DNA from: Sitta carolinensis | Lineage: Eukaryota > Chordata > Aves > Passeriformes > Sittidae | Assembly (NCBI GenBank): GCA_032173965.1 | Contig: CM063283.1 | Span: 34,883,743 to 34,947,742, forward strand | Reading direction: 5' to 3' | DNA length: 64,000 bases | Part shown: positions 53,701 through 62,700 of the stretch, piece after piece | Layout: each line of letters begins with the position of its first letter | Position numbering within the stretch: position 1 is the stretch's first letter | Made by a program: the position numbers and the translations under genes | The notes under the pieces: generated by a model | Told to the model about the DNA's origin: nothing | Databases searched by the model: none | The model's input: the letters and a program-made list of their open reading frames with translations, nothing else

Positions 53701-56700
53701 GTCTCCTGGAATTTTGGACTTTACTATGAAGTATCATAATTGAAAAGTATCATTATGTAAGAAGCATGAAAGACATGGAAAATGTCTATTTCACTCCTAG
53801 ATTGTCTGCTTTTATATAGGCAAAAGAGAAAATTAAATAGAAATAACAATTTCTTTGACTTAGAAAAGCAAAAGACACAATTTCAGTAATGGAAACTTTA
53901 AGGTATTCTGACAATGATAAATTAACATATGAAAAAAACCCACACCAAAGTCTTGTCTTCAGAACAGTCTCAGGTTTTTTGTTTCAACTGATAAAATTTG
54001 AAGAAGCTTTCCACAGACTAGTGGTACAAAATGGGAACTGTTACAGAAGAGATGGCGTTGAAAAAATTGCAGCTGCTGTGCTGTAATCACAATGTCTTTG
54101 GTAGTTTGCATAAATTTGCTATCTGATGCATGGCTGTGGTTATGGACTTAGTTTGAGGACTCAATGTTTGATATATTATGATTTGAAAGTTTGATCTGTT
54201 TACAGCAAAGAAACAATTATTCAGTCAATATTCATTTATAAAACAGCTTGTAAAAGTCACACTCCATTTTGTTTGGAGGATGGTCAGATATCAATAGAAT
54301 TGTTTCTTAGGCATATGCAAAGAAAGGCCGCATACAGAAGTTAACAGACTTTTGGAAAGGGCAGAAGAGTTTTAGAGGGATTTGTTGGAGAAGTACTCGG
54401 TTGAATTGCACCAACCATTGGTGGCTAAAAAATTCAAATGAAAAATGCTTGAGACTGACAGCAAAGCCACAATTCTAGGACACTTTGAAAAACATAATCT
54501 TTTTGTAAGAATGTTTGATTGACATCACAGAGAAGGAGACATATCCATATTCACCGAACTGCTCAAAGTAAAATTTCTGAACGTTATGAGGTGCTATTAC
54601 TGAGATAATATACTGGACAAACATGAGGTATCCAAAAGAGAATGGTAGATTTTGGTTTGCATGTTAACAAAGTGATTTTGTTTCTCTCTGCCAAGGTTTA
54701 ATCGCTAGCGTATTGACGGCTTGAATTAGTTTGTAATTGTCATTTGATAGCTTTGAAAAAGCAAATCAAACCTTATTGAAATGCTTTCATGCATGATGTT
54801 GTTTAGGAGAGCCTAATTTGACATACAGAGTGGATTTAAAAGAGAGAACTATTTGTTAAGGGTAAGCCCAAGACTGTATTTCAAAGTCATAATTAATCTT
54901 TGAAATAAGAAAGGAGAATCTTTGTCTCTTATGAAAATGCAGAAATATCCATTAAGAAAATTTTATTTGTTTCTGTCAAGCATTTAACATTTCTCCGTTT
55001 TTACCAAGACAGGCAACTGGCTTTGGAAGAGCACAGCAATTAATGCATTTCTGTAGTGTAAAAGGTATCTAGAGAAAAGAAACATTTCAGAAAATTGCTT
55101 TTAATACTTTTTGCCAAACAGAGTTCTTGCAAAGAGCTAACAGTGAGACATTTTGTCCAAAATATCCTCCATTGTTCTTTGTGGTTTTTTCTTCCTTTAT
55201 CATAAATTGTTTTGCTTATTCTATGCCAAAAATTAGTAATTTTTTTTAATGTAATACTTTATTTGTGAATTTACTTATACTTTATCCACTCTCCAGGAGT
55301 GAGTATGATGGAGATCTGCAGTCACAGCTGTTGAACAAAGCTAATGAAGAAGACAAAAACTGTAGCAGGGCTCTTTCTGTTGTGAGTGCTGTGGTACGGG
55401 CAGCCAAAGACTTGTTGCACAGAGCACTTGCTGTAGATGGTAAGGCTTAGAAAATGTACTTTACTTTTCAAAACTTTTTACTTTGTTAGCAAGCTAGAAT
55501 AGTAGAATATAGTATAATAGTGAATGCTAGAGCTGTGATGTTTCTCTTTTTTCTTTCCAAAGAATATTTTTTCTAACCTTTCATTCCTGTAGGTATCAAA
55601 CTGTAATTTTTACATCATTGAGTTATGCTTGTGATATCATAGTCAAGATACTTTGTATAAATTTGCTCATCAATTTAGCAAGGATCATATTAAAGCTGGT
55701 AAGATTCATTATTTCCAAAAGTTGTTTAATGAGAGGTTAGTTTTAGGTTTCATGAGAGTTTTGCACAGAGGCTGTAATCAGTAGGACTGGTTAATGTAAT
55801 TAATATGTAAGAACTTAAACATCCCTTTTTGAGACATGTAGATATTGGCCCTTGTAGCCAAAATGACCAGAATATTGCATAGTGCTATAAAACTCATTTT
55901 AAAGGGCTGAGAGGACTGTTGTGCTAACTTTTATACTGTAGAAAATATGAATGCAACTTCACAAAATGGCGGAGAAAGCAGTAAAATAATGCTCTAAGAG
56001 AAGGGCATTTTTCAACAGAGAACCATATATAATGACACATTTTTCTTGGGTGGACTTGGCAGACTCAGAATTCAGAAGTGCCTAAATAATGAAAACAATT
56101 TGAAGTAAAAACAGTCTATGAAATAGAAGTTTAACTCACAAGGGACAAAACAGAAAAATAAGATGTGCTTTGTACTGTAGCATGTTTTTTAATAATACTT
56201 CTGTTCTAATTATCTTTATTTAGCTGAAGACATTCCAGAAGTACTCAGCTCTTCCAGTCTGTTTTCAATGCTGCTTCCCCTCATCATAGCTTACATAGGA
56301 CCAGTAGCAGCAGCTATTCCCAAGGTATGCTCCTCAACAGAAATTACTGAAGAAATGTATGAATGTTATGCAAGAAAAAGGTTTACTCTGAAAATTTAAA
56401 CATCTTGATTTCTTGCTGTTTTGTGAATTAGTGGTTTTTATTTGATAACATGACTCATTAATTTTCCATTAATCAGAAATTTTAAGAACATGTAATGACC
56501 TTTTTATAAACTTCAATTGAAAACATGATAAAAAATACCTTAAGGAAGCAGAGAAATATGATAAGCTTTAGTAGTAAGAAAGGATAAGGAATGAGAATCG
56601 TCATTTATAACTCATTGATGAACATGGGTGGGATGAAGTAGTTTTTATGTTATGTAAATTTTATTTTTACAGTAAAGAGCAAAAGCATTTGCTCATTAAG

Positions 56701-59700
56701 ATTATTTCTGTAAAATTTAGAGTTTGAACCATGTGCCAGTGCCATTGCATTTCTTGCATATGCCTGGGACACTCTTGAAATCTGTTATTAGATCTACAAA
56801 TGTTAATAATCCTTAGCTCGTAGACACTATTGCCTTTTATTGCTTTTTCATTAGCTCTAAGATTTTTCTGACTTCGCTTTAAAGGGGTAAGAAATAGAAC
56901 TGACCACATAAAATCTAGCAGACATATTATGAAAGACTGTCAGATTTTAGTTACCTTTTTTCTTCATGGAATCGGGATTTGAAACAATGAAGTGTTTTGC
57001 TGTAGAACTGTTCCTCTGCTTAGAAAATGAAGTGAAGATTACAGGGAAGAGCGTGATGCTTAAGGTTTCATGCATTAAAATTTGTTGAGTATTTGAAAAA
57101 TCTTCCAGTATTAATATGGTTATAAAGTATAACTGAATTATGACTTTAATGACGTTATTTGCTTTCTGTGAACTTGTGCTTACTAAGTTCGTTAACGTTC
57201 AACATTTTTGTAGAAGCTATTTTAGGGAAAGGATGTCACGGTTGTCAGAACTGTTACAGTTGTATACAGATTCTTGTTTCAGCTTTGGCGAGTCTCTAAG
57301 AGGAGATAAATGTACTGGTGCTTTTTTGGGATTGTGTAGATGTAGAAGTGTAGAATGACTGAATGAATCGTTACTTGTGTTTTTCTGAGAATGTTCAACC
57401 AACCACTGAAGAGAAATGGAAGTATTAGAGTATTGCTTTCACCAGGTTATAATACTTTGTAATAATACATGTGATGTTATGTTACAGGTTGCTGTTGAGG
57501 TGTTTGGCCTGGTACAACAGCTACTTCCTTCTGTGGCAGTTCTGAATCAGAAGTATGCCCCTCCAGCTTTTAACCCAAATCAGTCTACAGACAGCACCAC
57601 TGGCAACCAGCCAGAGCAAGGGCTTTCAGCTTGTACTACCTCCAATCACTATGCTGTTGTAGAAAGCGAGCATCCCTATAAACCTGCCTCTGTTACACAC
57701 TATAAGGTGAGCACCATTTCTAAGAGCACATGCTGCTTCCTAAAAGCTTGACATGAGTTTTCTGGAGTCAGCATTTGCTATCTGAAAAATTGTCGCCGTG
57801 GATGATAATTAATATTATCTAATACAGAAGACAGTTCCTTATATTATTGCTGTACTGCTTTCTGGACAAAACTCTACGTCAAGTGCAGTGGAAAATAGTG
57901 AAGTTTTTACCCCTAATTCAGTTATCTGCTCTAAGTCTCTAAATTTGCATAGTCTTAGATTTTTCTGCTGTCATACAGAGTTTCTTTGCTCTAACTGTAC
58001 AGATTATAGAAGTTCAGCGTCTTTACATGTAGCATATATAATCACATATCAAACTTTCTTACCTTACCTTTCTTACCTAATGCTAAAAACAATGTTTTGT
58101 AAAAATGCCTAAAGTCAATTCTAGTCAAATTGACATCCAGAAGTAGCAAACTTATAATCAAGAGCCTGAACAGGACATTACTATTCCACTGTTGCAGTGC
58201 TTGTCCTGTGAGACAGCAAGACATGCACTGCAGAAAATGTAGTTACCATGTGATCATTCTGATGCAGTAATGCTTACTTTTGTCCTAAAAGTTTACAGAG
58301 CATGTCTAGAGCCTTGGATTTAGTAGTTACTGCATTTGAATTTCTCTAGCTATGTGCTAGTGTACTGCAGGCCATGTTCACAAGTGGAATTCAGCTGCTC
58401 TAAACTTTTCTGGGATTGTACGAAACAGATAATCATTATGTTTGTTGAATTTGAGTTTGAAAAAAGCTATCTGAGAATTCAATGCTTGTAGAAGTCTGTG
58501 GTTGTTTTGATTAATGAACCTGTACAGAATTCTTATAAACAATCACGAGTAGTGTCAGTGCGAATACTTAATAAGAATATTAAGTTAAATACAGGATTCT
58601 AATTGAGTAAGTGCAAAGCATTTCAGGTGTACATGAATTTTAAAGAATAAATTAAATATTAATTTATCAGAACAGTTGTGCAGAATTACATAATTAAATC
58701 ATTTTTGTAGACTAAATTAGAGTAAAGGCCAAATGGAAATGAAGAAAATGTAAAAAACTAAAACATGAGAACCCCAAAAGCTTGGACATAATTAAGGTAT
58801 TGCTTTGTTTTAGGTGACTTTTCCTGAATGTGTCAGGTGGATTACAATAGAGTTTGACACTCAGTGTGGCACTGCTCAATCAGAGGATGTTCTTCGTTTA
58901 CTAATTCCTGTCAGAATTGCACAGAGCTTGGGATTTGGACCAAAGCATACATCTGTTCATGAAAACCTTAATTCATGGATAGAACTGAAAAAGTTCTCTG
59001 GATCTTCAGGATGGCCTACCATGGTGTTAGTATTGCCAGGTAATACATAGATGTGATTACCAGTAATGTGAGTTTCTGCAATAATTAAAGGAAGTTTGAT
59101 TTTTCTGCAGAATTATCTTGGGAAACAAAGTTAAAGAAGGGTCTTTATCCAAGCTGCGAAGTTAATTATGTCTATAGTAGGTTTCTTGCTTGAGATATTG
59201 ATCTGCTTGTTTTTCTTATGGTTTTAATTCACATTTTGCATATAAAGGCTGGGTTTCATATATACTTATGTAAAAAACAAAAAGAGGAGGAATATATTAT
59301 TTAATTTATCCTTTTGCTTCTTTAAGGGAATGAAGCTCTTTTTTCTCTGGAGACTGCATCAGACTATGTGAAAGATGAAAAAGCTTGTTTTTATGGTTTC
59401 AAATGTTATGCAATTGGATATGAATTTAGTCCAGGAAGTGATGAGGTAAGGGAAAAAGTGAGATACAATTGCTGTACCTAATAAATCTCCTAATAAATGC
59501 ACCTAATAAATTTTTTGAGGGTAAAAAATTTGCATTTCTGCTTATGACATTAGCAAAATATTTTTAGATTAATTGTATAAAAGTTCTAATGTTTTTTGTT
59601 AAAGACATTATTCATTTGGAATTCTTTAATCAGGATATTACCGAAATGGCTTTTTGCGTGGCTTGTGGCCCTCTGCAAAAACATGGTGTGGTTTTATCTT

Positions 59701-62700
59701 GTATGTCAGTGGGATGTAAGATTTCCTGAAATTCTGGCCTACTCTTGCATCTCCCCTAAAGGTGTGGGACTTTCTACTGTCACTGCCAATTGAATGACAT
59801 ACGTGCATTGTTTTCCAGTGCTCACTTACACCAGAACTCTGAGTCCTTGGAGATGCTGTGTGCATTTGGTCTACCTCATTTTTTACCCAGTGGTCTCCTT
59901 ATTCTGCCTTTAAGGACATGAGTCCTTTCCACTGCTGTTTATTGCAAAGGGAAGATCAAATTTCTTCATGTCCTTGACCCAGTTCTTTCTTTTGGCTTAT
60001 ATTAAGAGATTACTGAACACACTTGATATGTTTTATAATAAATCCAGAAAAATGAGTCTTCCCTTATCCTGGGAGTCTTTGGGCCTGTTGCTTCATGTGG
60101 ACTTGAAAAATCTGCATCATGCTTACATTCTAACCATTATGGAAGATTTACCTCATCTTATTCCTGGATTTTGCTCAAGCTAAATTATGTCTTCAGGTTT
60201 TCAGAATGTCAAGTTCTTTGGAATTTCTTTGCATATCAGATAAGAAAACAGGCCATAAGATTATTATCTATGGTCATCCCACTGGCTTTCAGCAAAATCA
60301 GATTTATAATTCCTATACATGTTCTAGTTAGTCTGTGTTTGAATAGGAATAACTTTTGGTTAAACAAAAAAATCCATGTAGATTCATATGTCGTTCTTTT
60401 TCTTTAAAGCATTTACAAACAATGCTGCTGGTGTGTTTTGAATGCTCAGTGATAAAACATGCAAGCCAGTACCTGGAGTCTGTCATCTAAAAAAAAGTTT
60501 TAAGTAACATACCTTTTATTCTAAAAATTTTAGTACACTGTCCTACGTCACAGCAAAACATGGCAGTAGCTGTATGACAAGAAATACATCCTGAAAAGCT
60601 TCAAACTGGGACACAGTTGTTCTTAAGACAAGACATTGTCAGGAAAATGTATTTATTGTCCGATTTTCTGAGACACTAATTTTGGGGTTTTTTTTTTTGT
60701 GATTTGAAGGGTATTATTCAGCTGGAGAAAGAACTGGCGAATTTAGGAGGATCATGTGCAGCAGCTTTGATGAAGAAAGATTTAGCACTTCCTATTGGTA
60801 AGAACATAGTTCATTATTTTATCACTGTCCATGTTTTCTGTATTAATAGTACATTTAAATCTTACTGTTGCTTTTAATTAGAAATAATAGTATAATATAA
60901 ATTGAATCTTCAAACTGAATTAATCAAACAATAAAGTTAGTAGTATTTTCTGTCTACTCTTTTCCCTTTGTGTGCATATGGGGAGGGGGAGACCTGGTCA
61001 TTTAAATTTGAATGAACTCACCCCATCCACAGGTGTAGTGTATGACTATGAACTGTGTCCTCGTGGTACTTCATAAATGTGCAGGTATCATCTTCGTATT
61101 TCTCTTTCACTGCTTTTTTCATCCCCATACTCCACACCTCTCTGAATGAAAAAATACCTGCAGCATTGAACTGCAGAATTTAAAATTACTATTTTAAAGT
61201 TGAAAGTGACCGTTTCATCTGTAGACTTTATTGCTAAAAATATTACTACTATAGCCTTTTTTTTTACAATTGGGAAAGAAATCGCATACTTTTACAGCAG
61301 ATGCTGAAAAAAAGGCTTAGAGTAACCCAACTGCAATTTAAAATGTAAGGAAAAATAAGTTTGTGGAAATTAATGGGTATGGAGATGGTATTGGAACTTC
61401 TAATGATGCAGCCATGTTAAGAGTAATATATATATTATATCTCTTAAATAGCATCAACATATAGAAAAAACAGGCTCATAATATATAATGGGATACTTCT
61501 CTGATCATTTTAATTTAAAGCACAAATCCAAGCTCAGATTCTGTTACAGTGGAAGCATGGATTAATGAGCAGGAGAGCACTGATCAATGTGGAGTTACAA
61601 TCACAAAACCTACTTTATATTCTTAATCCAGTATTTTACTTGTGCACTTGGATTGTGGTCAAATTTCTTACTTTGTGTTGTAAAGAAGCACCTCATTGCA
61701 CCAGTAGATCTGTATTTCACTCTCTAAAGTACAGGCAATTCTACAGGTTAAATAGAGCCCTCATCTCTTATTCCCCAGGCTCCTTAGTTTTGTTGACTTC
61801 TCTTAATTTTGTTGTTCTTCTGTGCAACAACAATAAAAAGATTTAAATCCTCCTAACATAATCTCCCCTCTCATATTTTACAATACTTTGTACATCTCTC
61901 TTGGGAGCTTTTTATGTTCGTTCTGTTTAAATGCCTAAAATGAGAAGGATGACACATAGATTGGTTTTATGCTATCCCAGAGAATTTGAAATAAATACAT
62001 AGTTAAGTTACCTATGCAGTCACAGCCATGTATAAAAGTGGTTGTGTATGATCTGCAAGAAATGAGGGAAAGCATTGCCTCTAAGGAGTTTCTGAATTAC
62101 TGAACTAATGGCAATTTATTTGTCTGGCTGTTTATCTAACATCAGTTCAAGAACTTCAAATCTGTTGATGTTGCTGGTAAGATTATATTACTTGTATTAT
62201 GTAAGTCTACTGTTTCTCTACAAGGCCACTGGACCCGCTTAGTAAGCAAAACTGGTGAACTGCAGTAGCAGTGGTAGTATTTGCAAATGGCAACTACTGT
62301 GCAGCCTTTTAAAGATGGTTTTCTGTTGTGTGTAATTTTGCTTTCTTTGAGTTTTGCCTGGTGTCTCAGAAAAACACTGTGGCAGATAAAAAGGTAAAGC
62401 TGTGGTTTTCTAGTGCAACATTTAAATGCCTTAGTGTATCAGACTTTGTTTCTTTTTCTTCATCCTAGGTTATGTATCTTCTACCTTTTGCTGCAAGTGA
62501 AATGATTCTTTAATACTGTCATTTCTAATCTGCAGAGCCCTGTCATCTTGCTTTTGGAAGAATGTCCCTTAAGAAAGACCTACATAGAATAATAGAATCA
62601 ATAATCATATAAAAGACTTTCTTGTAATGCATACACACAGAAAGGCACTTTTTAGTAGACTTTTCATGCTTTGTTATCATTTCTACAGTTCTACTTTTTA

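Noticed and set aside
53300..54700. Possible decayed DNA transposon or LINE in intron 29
   Set aside because: A-rich and a little unlike its surroundings, but no terminal repeats, target duplication or recognisable coding remnant could be found by eye.
56224..56324. Transmembrane helix in exon 31
   Set aside because: Hydrophobic and long enough, but the protein family is cytoplasmic and the stretch contains helix-breaking Gly/Pro. A buried helix is likelier.
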